A stretch of 64,000 nt of DNA from Ptiloglossa arizonensis (Eukaryota; Arthropoda; Insecta; Hymenoptera; Colletidae). Under the pieces are notes generated by a model, which saw nothing but the letters and a program-made list of their open reading frames with translations, had not been told where the DNA came from and ran no database searches. Shown in pieces: positions 1 to 9,975 of the stretch (its first letter is position 1; each line of letters begins with the position of its first letter). The stretch lies in the NCBI RefSeq assembly GCF_051014685.1, contig NW_027478522.1, forward strand, positions 868,001-932,000, given 5' to 3'. Both the position numbers and the translations under genes were made by a program.

Positions 1-13
1 ATTTTGAGTTTCT

Positions 14-23
14 CAAACGTTTG
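14..23. other. 10 bp palindrome CAAACGTTTG (A, K, K2, P-type monomers)
   Basis: Self-complementary decamer found only in monomers whose second variable site reads GTTTG. In the other monomers CATCCGTTTC, CAAGCGTTTC or CAACCGTTTC breaks the symmetry. It marks the unit start of HOR1 and recurs throughout the window. Confidence 0.85.
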
Positions 24-100
24 TTACCTCCAAACTGCCATATCTCGCGAACGGATTGACCAATCCACAAAATTTTTGTAGCATCTGAAAGTAGAAACTC

Positions 101-117
101 GCCCGATTACAACGGTA
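101..117 (-). other. CENP-B-box-like 17-mer (one per monomer)
   Basis: On the minus strand this reads TACCGTTGTAATCGGGC. Compared with the mammalian CENP-B box (YTTCGTTGGAARCGGGA) I count 12 of 17 matches, and 7 of the 9 positions of the core (NTTCGNNNNANNCGGGN): the TT of TTCG is AC here, while CG, A and CGGG match. The site recurs at the same place in most monomers. Those with CAGTATG in place of CGGTATG lose the left CG, and six monomers lose three bases inside it. Binding of any CENP-B-like or pogo-derived protein is speculation; the match could be chance. Confidence 0.35.
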
Positions 118-129
118 TGTGTACTTTTC

Positions 130-135
130 CCCTAG
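130..135. other. AvrII sequence CCTAGG, near-invariant once per monomer
   Basis: CCTAGG lies in CCCCTAGGCCGTT in most monomers. It is lost in defined subtypes: CCGAGG (26730, 38280, 42132, 44925, 54717, 57690), GCTAGG (from 35651 on), CCTATG (35481, 37581, 40557, 59442), and single cases such as CCTAAG (6431). With NruI (TCGCGA), it should cut the array to about 175 bp with a ladder set by these losses. Confidence 0.85.
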
Positions 136-1276
136 GCCGTTCCAGTTATTCGTTTCGAGCATCAGAACTGCGAAAATTTTGAGTTTCTCATCCGTTTCTT
201 ACCTCCAAACTGCCATATCTCGCGAACGGATAGACCAATCCTCAAAATTTCTGTTGCATCTGAAAGTAGAGACTCGCCCGATTACAACAGTATGCGTACT
301 TTTCCCCTAGGCCGTTCTAGTTATGCTTGTCGAGCATCAGAACTGCGAAAATTTTGAGTTTCTCAAGCGTTTCTTACTTCCAAACTGCCATATCTCGCGA
401 ACGGATTGACCAATCCACAAAATTTTAGTAGCATCTGAAAGTAGAAACTCGCCCGATTACAACGGTATGTGTACTTTTCCCCTAGGCCGTTCCAGTTATT
501 CGTTTCGAGCATCAGAACTGCGAAAATTTTGAGTTTCTCATCCGTTTCTTACCTCCAAACTGCCATATCTCGCGAACGGATAGACCAATCCTCAAAATTT
601 CTGTTGCATCTGAAAGTAGAGACTCGCCCGATTACAACAGTATGCGTACTTTTCCCCTAGGCCGTTCTAGTTATCCGTTTCGAGCATCAGAACTGCGAAA
701 ATTTTGAGTTTCTCAACCGTTTCTTACCTCCAAACTGCCATATCTCGCGAACGGATCGACGAATTCGCAAAATTTCTGTTGCATCTGAAAGTAGAAACTC
801 GCCCGATTACAACGGTATGCGTACTTTTCCCCTAGGCCGTTCTAGTTATCCGTTTCGAGCATCAGAACTGCGAAAATTTTGAGTTTCTAATCCGTTTCTT
901 ACCTCCAAACTGCCATATCTCGCGAACGGATAGACCAATCCTCAAAATTTCTGTTGCATCTGAAAGTAGAGACTCGCCCGATTACAACGGTATGCGTAAT
1001 TTTCCCCTAGGCCGTTCTAGTTATTCGTTTCGAGCATCAGAACTGCGAAAATTTTGAGTTTCTCAACCGTTTCTTACCTCCAAACTGCCATATCTCGCGA
1101 ACGGATCGACGAATTCGCAAAATTTCTGTTGCATCTGAAAGTAGAAACTCGCCCGATTACAACGGTATGCGTACTTTTCCCCTAGGCCGTTCTAGTTATC
1201 CGTTTCGAGCATCAGAACTGCGAAAATTTTGAGTTTCTCAAACGTTTGTTACCTCCAAACTGCCATATCTCGCGAA

Positions 1277-1292
1277 CGGATTGATCAATCCG
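1277..1292. other. Perfect 16 bp palindrome CGGATTGATCAATCCG (F-type monomers)
   Basis: In F-type monomers C to T at the dyad centre (GACC to GATC) makes the site fully self-complementary and creates a BclI sequence (TGATCA). It recurs in F and F' monomers of HOR1 and HOR2, in the GATACT monomers at about 26830, 38380, 42230, 45025 and 57790, and in several others (for example about 27355, 28580, 37325, 38900 and 46590). Confidence 0.9.
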
Positions 1293-1626
1293 CAAAATTT
1301 CTGTTGCATCTGAAAGTAGATACTCGCCCGATTTCAACGGTATGCGTACTTTTCCCCTAGGCCGTTCTAGTTATGCTTGTCGAGCATCAGAACTGCGATA
1401 ATTTTGAGTTTCTCAAGCGTTTCTTGCCTCCAAACACCCATATCTCGCGAACGGATAGACCAATCCTCAAAATTTCTGTTGCATCTGAAAGTAGAGACTC
1501 GCCCGATTACAACAGTATGCGTACTTTTCCCCTAGGCCGTTCTAGTTATGCTTGTCGAGCATCAGAACTGCGAAAATTTTGAGTTTCTCAAGCGTTTCTT
1601 ACCTCCAAACTGCCATATCTCGCGAA

Positions 1627-1642
1627 CGGATTGACCAATCCG
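1627..1642. other. Dyad CGGATT-GACC-AATCCG (example; recurs in many monomers)
   Basis: Six-base inverted repeat with a four-base centre, lying just after the TCGCGA palindrome. It is present in monomers with TTGACCAATCCG (H, O, P, K2 and others). In type A monomers the last base is A, which leaves a five-base stem. In TAGACCAATCC monomers only GGAT/ATCC remains. Confidence 0.8.
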
Positions 1643-2450
1643 CAAAATTTCTGTTGCATCTGAAAGTAGAAACTCGCCCGATTACAACGGTATGTGTACT
1701 ATTCCCCTAGGCCGTTCCAGTTATTCGTTTCGAGCATCAGAACTGCGAAAATTTTGAGTTTCTAATCCGTTTCTTACCTCCAAACTGCCATATCTCGCGA
1801 ACGGATAGACCAATCCTCAAAATTTCTGTTGCATCTGAAAGTAGAAACTCGCCCGATTACAACGGTATGTGTACTATTCCCCTAGGCCGTTCCAGTTATG
1901 CTTGTCGAGCATCAGAACTGCGATAATTTTGAGTTTCTCAAGCGTTTCTTACCTCCAAACACCCATATCTCGCGAACGGATAGACCAATCCTCAAAATTT
2001 CTGTTGCATCTGAAAGTAGAGACTCGCCCGATTACAACAGTATGCGTACTTTTCCCCTAGGCCGTTCTAGTTATGCTTGTCGAGCATCAGAACTGCGAAA
2101 ATTTTGAGTTTCTCAAGCGTTTCTTACCTCCAAACTGCCATATCTCGCGAACGGATTGACCAATCCGCAAAATTTCTGTTGCACCTGAAAGTAGAAACTC
2201 GCCCGATTACAACGGTATGTGTACTATTCCCCTAGGCCGTTCCAGTTATTCGTTTCGAGCATCAGAACTGCGAAAATTTTGAGTTTCTAATCCGTTTCTT
2301 ACCTCCAAACTGCCATATCTCGCGGACGGATCGACGAATCTGCAAAATTTCTGTTGCATCTGAAAGTAGAAACTCGCCCGATTACAACGGTATGCGTACT
2401 TTTCCCCTAGGCCGTTCTAGTTATCCGTTTCGAGCATCAGAACTGCGAAA

Positions 2451-4900
2451 ATTTTGAGTTTCTCAAACGTTTGTTACCTCCAAACTGCCATATCTCGCGA
2501 ACGGATTGACCAATCCACAAAATTTTTGTAGCATCTGAAAGTAGAAACTCGCCCGATTACAACGGTATGTGTACTTTTCCCCTAGGCCGTTCCAGTTATT
2601 CGTTTCGAGCATCAGAACTGCGAAAATTTTGAGTTTCTCATCCGTTTCTTACCTCCAAACTGCCATATCTCGCGAACGGATAGACCAATCCTCAAAATTT
2701 CTGTTGCATCTGAAAGTAGAGACTCGCCCGATTACAACAGTATGCGTACTTTTCCCCTAGGCCGTTCTAGTTATGCTTGTCGAGCATCAGAACTGCGAAA
2801 ATTTTGAGTTTCTCAAGCGTTTCTTACTTCCAAACTGCCATATCTCGCGAACGGATTGACCAATCCACAAAATTTTAGTAGCATCTGAAAGTAGAAACTC
2901 GCCCGATTACAACGGTATGTGTACTTTTCCCCTAGGCCGTTCCAGTTATTCGTTTCGAGCATCAGAACTGCGAAAATTTTGAGTTTCTCATCCGTTTCTT
3001 ACCTCCAAACTGCCATATCTCGCGAACGGATAGACCAATCCTCAAAATTTCTGTTGCATCTGAAAGTAGAGACTCGCCCGATTACAACAGTATGCGTACT
3101 TTTCCCCTAGGCCGTTCTAGTTATCCGTTTCGAGCATCAGAACTGCGAAAATTTTGAGTTTCTCAACCGTTTCTTACCTCCAAACTGCCATATCTCGCGA
3201 ACGGATCGACGAATTCGCAAAATTTCTGTTGCATCTGAAAGTAGAAACTCGCCCGATTACAACGGTATGCGTACTTTTCCCCTAGGCCGTTCTAGTTATC
3301 CGTTTCGAGCATCAGAACTGCGAAAATTTTGAGTTTCTAATCCGTTTCTTACCTCCAAACTGCCATATCTCGCGAACGGATAGACCAATCCTCAAAATTT
3401 CTGTTGCATCTGAAAGTAGAGACTCGCCCGATTACAACGGTATGCGTAATTTTCCCCTAGGCCGTTCTAGTTATTCGTTTCGAGCATCAGAACTGCGAAA
3501 ATTTTGAGTTTCTCAACCGTTTCTTACCTCCAAACTGCCATATCTCGCGAACGGATCGACGAATTCGCAAAATTTCTGTTGCATCTGAAAGTAGAAACTC
3601 ACCCGATTACAACGGTATGCGTACTTTTCCCCTAGGCCGTTCTAGTTATCCGTTTCGAGCATCAGAACTGCGAAAATTTTGAGTTTCTAATCCGTTTCTT
3701 ACCTCCAAACTGCCATATCTCGCGAACGGATTGATCAATCCGCAAAATTTCTGTTGCATCTGAAAGTAGATACTCGCCCGATTTCAACGGTATGCGTACT
3801 TTTCCCCTAGGCCGTTCTAGTTATGCTTGTCGAGCATCAGAACTGCGATAATTTTGAGTTTCTCAAGCGTTTCTTGCCTCCAAACACCCATATCTCGCGA
3901 ACGGATAGACCAATCCTCAAAATTTCTGTTGCATCTGAAAGTAGAGACTCGCCCGATTACAACAGTATGCGTACTTTTCCCCTAGGCCGTTCTAGTTATG
4001 CTTGTCGAGCATCAGAACTGCGAAAATTTTGAGTTTCTCAAGCGTTTCTTACCTCCAAACTGCCATATCTCGCGAACGGATTGACCAATCCGCAAAATTT
4101 CTGTTGCATCTGAAAGTAGAAACTCGCCCGATTACAACGGTATGTGTACTATTCCCCTAGGCCGTTCCAGTTATTCGTTTCGAGCATCAGAACTGCGAAA
4201 ATTTTGAGTTTCTAATCCGTTTCTTACCTCCAAACTGCCATATCTCGCGAACGGATAGACCAATCCTCAAAATTTCTGTTGCATCTGAAAGTAGAGACTC
4301 GCCCGATTACAACAGTATGCGTACTTTTCCCCTAGGCCGTTCTAGTTATGCTTGTCGAGCATCAGAACTGCGATAATTTTGAGTTTCTCAAGCGTTTCTT
4401 ACCTCCAAACACCCATATCTCGCGAACGGATAGACCAATCCTCAAAATTTCTGTTGCATCTGAAAGTAGAGACTCGCCCGATTACAACAGTATGCGTACT
4501 TTTCCCCTAGGCCGTTCTAGTTATGCTTGTCGAGCATCAGAACTGCGAAAATTTTGAGTTTCTCAAGCGTTTCTTACCTCCAAACTGCCATATCTCGCGA
4601 ACGGATTGACCAATCCGCAAAATTTCTGTTGCATCTGAAAGTAGAAACTCGCCCGATTACAACGGTATGTGTACTATTCCCCTAGGCCGTTCCAGTTATT
4701 CGTTTCGAGCATCAGAACTGCGAAAATTTTGAGTTTCTAATCCGTTTCTTACCTCCAAACTGCCATATCTCGCGAACGGATCGACGAATCTGCAAAATTT
4801 CTGTTGCATCTGAAAGTAGAAACTCGCCCGATTACAACGGTATGCGTACTTTTCCCCTAGGCCGTTCTAGTTATCCGTTTCGAGCATCAGAACTGCGAAA
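2451..4900 (+). repeat. HOR1 copy 2, 14 monomers
   Basis: Same monomer order as copy 1 at an exact offset of 2450 bp and nearly identical. Visible differences are the start of monomer 8 (3676, AATCCGTTTC instead of CAAACGTTTG), monomer 11 (4201-4375, without the conversion tract of copy 1), CTCACCCG at 3598-3605, and CATCTG where copy 1 monomer 13 has CACCTG. Confidence 0.92.
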
Positions 4901-6125
4901 ATTTTGAGTTTCTCAAACGTTTGTTACCTCCAAACTGCCATATCTCGCGAACGGATTGACCAATCCACAAAATTTTTGTAGCATCTGAAAGTAGAAACTC
5001 GCCCGATTACAACGGTATGTGTACTTTTCCCCTAGGCCGTTCCAGTTATTCGTTTCGAGCATCAGAACTGCGAAAATTTTGAGTTTCTCATCCGTTTCTT
5101 ACCTCCAAACTGCCATATCTCGCGAACGGATAGACCAATCCTCAAAATTTCTGTTGCATCTGAAAGTAGAGACTCGCCCGATTACAACAGTATGCGTACT
5201 TTTCCCCTAGGCCGTTCTAGTTATGCTTGTCGAGCATCAGAACTGCGAAAATTTTGAGTTTCTCAAGCGTTTCTTACTTCCAAACTGCCATATCTCGCGA
5301 ACGGATTGACCAATCCACAAAATTTTAGTAGCATCTGAAAGTAGAAACTCGCCCGATTACAACGGTATGTGTACTTTTCCCCTAGGCCGTTCCAGTTATT
5401 CGTTTCGAGCATCAGAACTGCGAAAATTTTGAGTTTCTCATCCGTTTCTTACCTCCAAACTGCCATATCTCGCGAACGGATAGACCAATCCTCAAAATTT
5501 CTGTTGCATCTGAAAGTAGAGACTCGCCCGATTACAACAGTATGCGTACTTTTCCCCTAGGCCGTTCTAGTTATGCTTGTCGAGCATCAGAACTGCGATA
5601 ATTTTGAGTTTCTCAAGCGTTTCTTACCTCCAAACACCCATATCTCGCGAACGGATAGACCAATCCTCAAAATTTCTGTTGCATCTGAAAGTATAGACTC
5701 GCCCGATTACAACAGTATGCGTACTTTTCCCCTAGGCCGTTCTAGTTATGCTTGTCGAGCATCAGAACTGCGAAAATTTTGAGTTTCTCAAGCGTTTCTT
5801 ACCTCCAAACTGCCATATCTCGCGAACGGATTGACCAATCCGCAAAATTTCTGTTGCATCTGAAAGTAGAAACTCGCCCGATTACAACGGTATGTGTACT
5901 ATTCCCCTAGGCCGTTCCAGTTATTCGTTTCGAGCATCAGAACTGCGAAAATTTTGAGTTTCTAATCCGTTTCTTACCTCCAAACTGCCATATCTCGCGA
6001 ACGGATCGACGAATCTGCAAAATTTCTGTTGCATCTGAAAGTAGAAACTCGCCCGATTACAACGGTATGCGTACTTTTCCCCTAGGCCGTTCTAGTTATC
6101 CGTTTCGAGCATCAGAACTGCGAAA
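4901..6125 (+). repeat. HOR1 copy 3, 7 monomers
   Basis: Order A B C B G' H J. Relative to the 14-mer, seven consecutive monomers (D through I) are missing. The fourth monomer (5426-5600) starts as B and ends in the ATGCTTGTC and GCGATAA state that normally precedes G', so the crossover lies inside that monomer and the 175 bp register is kept. Confidence 0.9.
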
Positions 6126-7875
6126 ATTTTGAGTTTCTCAAACGTTTGTTACCTCCAAACTGCCATATCTCGCGAACGGATTGACCAATCCACAAAATTT
6201 TTGTAGCATCTGAAAGTAGAAACTCGCCCGATTACAACGGTATGTGTACTTTTCCCCTAGGCCGTTCCAGTTATTCGTTTCGAGCATCAGAACTGCGAAA
6301 ATTTTGAGTTTCTCATCCGTTTCTTACCTCCAAACTGCCATATCTCGCGAACGGATAGACCAATCCTCAAAATTTCTGTTGCATCTGAAAGTAGAGACTC
6401 GCCCGATTACAACAGTATGCGTACTTTTCCCCTAAGCCGTTCTAGTTATGCTTGTCGAGCATCAGAACTGCGAAAATTTTGAGTTTCTCAAGCGTTTCTT
6501 ACCTCCAAACTGCCATATCTCGCGAACGGATTGACCAATCCGCAAAATTTCTGTTGCATCTGAAAGTAGAAACTCGCCCGATTACAACGGTATGTGTACT
6601 ATTCCCCTAGGCCGTTCCAGTTATTCGTTTCGAGCATCAGAACTGCGAAAATTTTGAGTTTCTCATCCGTTTCTTACCTCCAAACTGCCATATCTCGCGA
6701 ACGGATAGACCAATCCTCAAAATTTCTGTTGCATCTGAAAGTAGAGACTCGCCCGATTACAACAGTATGCGTACTTTTCCCCTAGGCCGTTCTAGTTATC
6801 CGTTTCGAGCATCAGAACTGCGAAAATTTTGAGTTTCTCAACCGTTTCTTACCTCCAAACTGCCATATCTCGCGAACGGATCGACGAATTCGCAAAATTT
6901 CTGTTGCATCTGAAAGTAGAAACTCGCCCGATTACAACGGTATGCGTACTTTTCCCCTAGGCCGTTCTAGTTATCCGTTTCGAGCATCAGAACTGCGAAA
7001 ATTTTGAGTTTCTAATCCGTTTCTTACCTCCAAACTGCCATATCTCGCGAACGGATAGACCAATCCTCAAAATTTCTGTTGCATCTGAAAGTAGAGACTC
7101 GCCCGATTACAACGGTATGTGTACTTTTCCCCTAGGCCGTTCCAGTTATTCGTTTCGAGCATCAGAACTGCGAAAATTTTGAGTTTCTCATCCGTTTCTT
7201 ACCTCCAAACTGCCATATCTCGCGAACGGATAGACCAATCCTCAAAATTTCTGTTGCATCTGAAAGTAGAGACTCGCCCGATTACAACAGTATGCGTACT
7301 TTTCCCCTAGGCCGTTCTAGTTATGCTTGTCGAGCATCAGAACTGCGATAATTTTGAGTTTCTCAAGCGTTTCTTACCTCCAAACACCCATATCTCGCGA
7401 ACGGATAGACCAATCCTCAAAATTTCTGTTGCATCTGAAAGTAGAGACTCGCCCGATTACAACAGTATGCGTACTTTTCCCCTAGGCCGTTCTAGTTATG
7501 CTTGTCGAGCATCAGAACTGCGAAAATTTTGAGTTTCTCAAGCGTTTCTTACCTCCAAACTGCCATATCTCGCGAACGGATTGACCAATCCGCAAAATTT
7601 CTGTTGCATCTGAAAGTAGAAACTCGCCCGATTACAACGGTATGTGTACTATTCCCCTAGGCCGTTCCAGTTATTCGTTTCGAGCATCAGAACTGCGAAA
7701 ATGTTGAGTTTCTAATCCGTTTCTTACCTCCAAACTGCCATATCTCGCGAACGGATCGACGAATCTGCAAAATTTCTGTTGCATCTGAAAGTAGAAACTC
7801 GCCCGATTACAACGGTATGCGTACTTTTCCCCTAGGCCGTTCTAGTTATCCGTTTCGAGCATCAGAACTGCGAAA
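6126..7875 (+). repeat. HOR1 copy 4, 10 monomers
   Basis: Order A B H B' D E~ B G' H J. The third position is an H-type monomer (AATCCGC, ACTATTCC) rather than C. E~ (7001-7175) begins like E (AATCCG, TAGACC) but ends like A or C (CGGTATGTG, TCCAG, ATTCGTTT), so it is a chimera. CCTAAGCC at 6431-6438 loses the AvrII site. Confidence 0.88.
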
Positions 7876-9100
7876 ATTTTGAGTTTCTCAAACGTTTGTT
7901 ACCTCCAAACTGCCATATCTCGCGAACGGATTGACCAATCCACAAAATTTTTGTAGCATCTGAAAGTAGAAACTCGCCCGATTACAACGGTATGTGTACT
8001 TTTCCCCTAGGCCGTTCCAGTTATTCGTTTCGAGCATCAGAACTGCGAAAATTTTGAGTTTCTCATCCGTTTCTTACCTCCAAACTGCCATATCTCGCGA
8101 ACGGATAGACCAATCCTCAAAATTTCTGTTGCATCTGAAAGTAGAGACTCGCCCGATTACAACAGTATGCGTACTTTTCCCCTAGGCCGTTCTAGTTATG
8201 CTTGTCGAGCATCAGAACTGCGAAAATTTTGAGTTTCTCATGCGTTTCTTACTTCCAAACTGCCATATCTCGCGAACGGATTGACCAATCCACAAAATTT
8301 TAGTAGCATCTGAAAGTAGAAACTCGCCCGATTACAACGGTATGTGTACTTTTCCCCTAGGCCGTTCCAGTTATTCGTTTCGAGCATCAGAACTGCGAAA
8401 ATTTTGAGTTTCTCATCCGTTTCTTACCTCCAAACTGCCATATCTCGCGAACGGATAGACCAATCCTCAAAATTTCTGTTGCATCTGAAAGTAGAGACTC
8501 GCCCGATTACAACAGTATGCGTACTTTTCCCCTAGGCCGTTCTAGTTATGCTTGTCGAGCATCAGAACTGCGATAATTTTGAGTTTCTCAAGCGTTTCTT
8601 ACCTCCAAACACCCATATCTCGCGAACGGATAGACCAATCCTCAAAATTTCTGTTGCATCTGAAAGTAGAGACTCGCCCGATTACAACAGTATGCGTACT
8701 TTTCCCCTAGGCCGTTCTAGTTATGCTTGTCGAGCATCAGAACTGCGAAAATTTTGAGTTTCTCAAGCGTTTCTTACCTCCAAACTGCCGTATCTCGCGA
8801 ACGGAATGACCAATCCGCAAAATTTCTGTTGCATCTGAAAGTAGAAACTCGCCCGATTACAACGGTATGTGTACTATTCCCCTAGGCCGTTCCAGTTATT
8901 CGTTTCGAGCATCAGAACTGCGAAAATTTTGAGTTTCTAATCCGTTTCTTACCTCCAAACTGCCATATCTCGCGAACGGATCGACGAATCTGCAAAATTT
9001 CTGTTGCATCTGAAAGTAGAAACTCGCCCGATTACAACGGTATGCGTACTTTTCCCCTAGGCCGTTCTAGTTATCCGTTTCGAGCATCAGAACTGCGAAA
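7876..9100 (+). repeat. HOR1 copy 5, 7 monomers
   Basis: Order A B C B G' H J, the same as copy 3, with private substitutions such as CTCATGCG in the C monomer (8237-8244) and GCCGTATC with GGAATGACC in H (about 8787-8811). Confidence 0.9.
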
Positions 9101-9975
9101 ATTTTGAGTTTCTCAAACGTTTGTTACCTCCAAACTGCCATATCTCGCGAACGGATTGACCAATCCACAAAATTTTTGTAGCATCTGAAAATAGAAACTC
9201 GCCCGATTACAACGGTATGTGTACTTTTCCCCTAGGCCGTTCCAGTTATTCGTTTCGAGCATCAGAACTGCGAAAATTTTGAGTTTCTCATCCGTTTCTT
9301 ACCTCCAAACTGCCATATCTCGCGAACGGATAGACCAATCCTCAAAATTTCTGTTGCATCTGAAAGTAGAGACTCGCCCGATTACAACAGTATGCGTACT
9401 TTTCCCCTAGGCCGTTCTAGTTATGCTTGTCGAGCATCAGAACTGCGATAATTTTGAGTTTCTCAAGCGTTTCTTACCTCCAAACACCCATATCTCGCGA
9501 ACGGATAGACCAATCCTCAAAATTTCTGTTGCATCTGAAAGTAGAGACTCGCCCGATTACAACAGTATGCGTACTTTTCCCCTAGGCCGTTCTAGTTATG
9601 CTTGTCGAGCATCAGAACTGCGAAAATTTTGAGTTTCTCAAGCGTTTCTTACCTCCAAACTGCCGTATCTCGCGAACGGATTGACCAATCCGCAAAATTT
9701 CTGTTGCATCTGAAAGTAGAAACTCGCCCGATTACAACGGTATGTGTACTATTCCCCTAGGCCGTTCCAGTTATTCGTTTCGAGCATCAGAACTGCGAAA
9801 ATTTTGAGTTTCTAATCCGTTTCTTACCTCCAAACTGCCATATCTCGCGAACGGATCGACGAATCTGCAAAATTTCTGTTGCATCTGAAAGTAGAAACTC
9901 GCCCGATTACAACGGTATGCGTACTTTTCCCCTAGGCCGTTCTAGTTATCCGTTTCGAGCATCAGAACTGCGAAA
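9101..9975 (+). repeat. HOR1 copy 6, 5 monomers
   Basis: Order A B G' H J. Nine of the 14 monomers are absent. The B monomer (9276-9450) ends in the GCGATAA state, which joins it directly to G'. The GAAAATAGAAAC variant near 9188 is shared with the next copy (near 10063), so copies 6 and 7 have a common immediate ancestor at this site. Confidence 0.9.

Larger units (their letters stand above)
1..175 (+). repeat. Representative satellite monomer (type A)
   Basis: This is the first complete unit. By hand count it has 74 G+C of 175 (about 42%) and 11 CpG. Variable positions that define monomer types are: 14-23 (CAAACGTTTG, CATCCGTTTC, CAAGCGTTTC, CAACCGTTTC or AATCCGTTTC); 27-40 (ACCTCC, ACTTCC, ACATCC, ACCTCG, and ACTGCC, ACACCC or ACTCCC); 55-67 (TTGACCAATCCRC, TAGACCAATCCTC, TCGACGAATTCGC, TTGATCAATCCGC); 74-80 (TTTGTAG, CTGTTGC, TTAGTAG); 93-98 (GAAACT, GAGACT, GATACT); 112-120 (CGGTATGTG, CAGTATGCG, CGGTATGCG); 122-127 (ACTTTT, ACTATT, AATTTT); 141-145 (TCCAG or TCTAG); 147-155 (ATTCGTTTC, ATCCGTTTC, ATGCTTGTC); and 170-175 (GCGAAA or GCGATA). 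Linked states at these sites let each monomer be typed. Confidence 0.95.
1..2450 (+). repeat. HOR1 copy 1, 14 monomers
   Basis: Full-length unit: A B C B' D E D F G H I G' H J. Monomer 8 (1226-1400) begins CAAACGTTTG, whereas the equivalent monomer in later copies begins AATCCGTTTC. Monomer 11 (1751-1925) carries a five-site conversion tract (see findings). Monomer 14 has CGCGGACGG at 2321-2329, which destroys the NruI site. Confidence 0.92.

Noticed and set aside
130..143. CCTAGGCCGTT as a promoter or terminator-like element
   Set aside because: It is conserved as part of the monomer, and the palindrome is only six bases. No stem-loop with a T-run or known promoter arrangement accompanies it.
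172..180. AAAATTTT tract at each monomer junction as a regulatory or bending signal
   Set aside because: Short A/T tracts can bend DNA and help position nucleosomes, but two such tracts per 175 bp are unremarkable at this base composition and nothing further supports a function.
119..310. Recurrent 63-codon open frame, present dozens of times in the window
   Set aside because: It opens with GTG, not ATG, at a fixed monomer position and closes at the TAG inside CCCCTAGG of the next monomer. Since 175 is not a multiple of three, the frame shifts every monomer. It is a by-product of the repeat with no recognisable domain.
1373..1582. Recurrent 69-codon open frame starting at ATGCTTGTCGAG
   Set aside because: It does start with ATG, but only in monomers with the ATGCTTGTC state, and it merely reads across two monomers until a stop. 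It tracks monomer type, has no upstream signals and resembles no known protein family.
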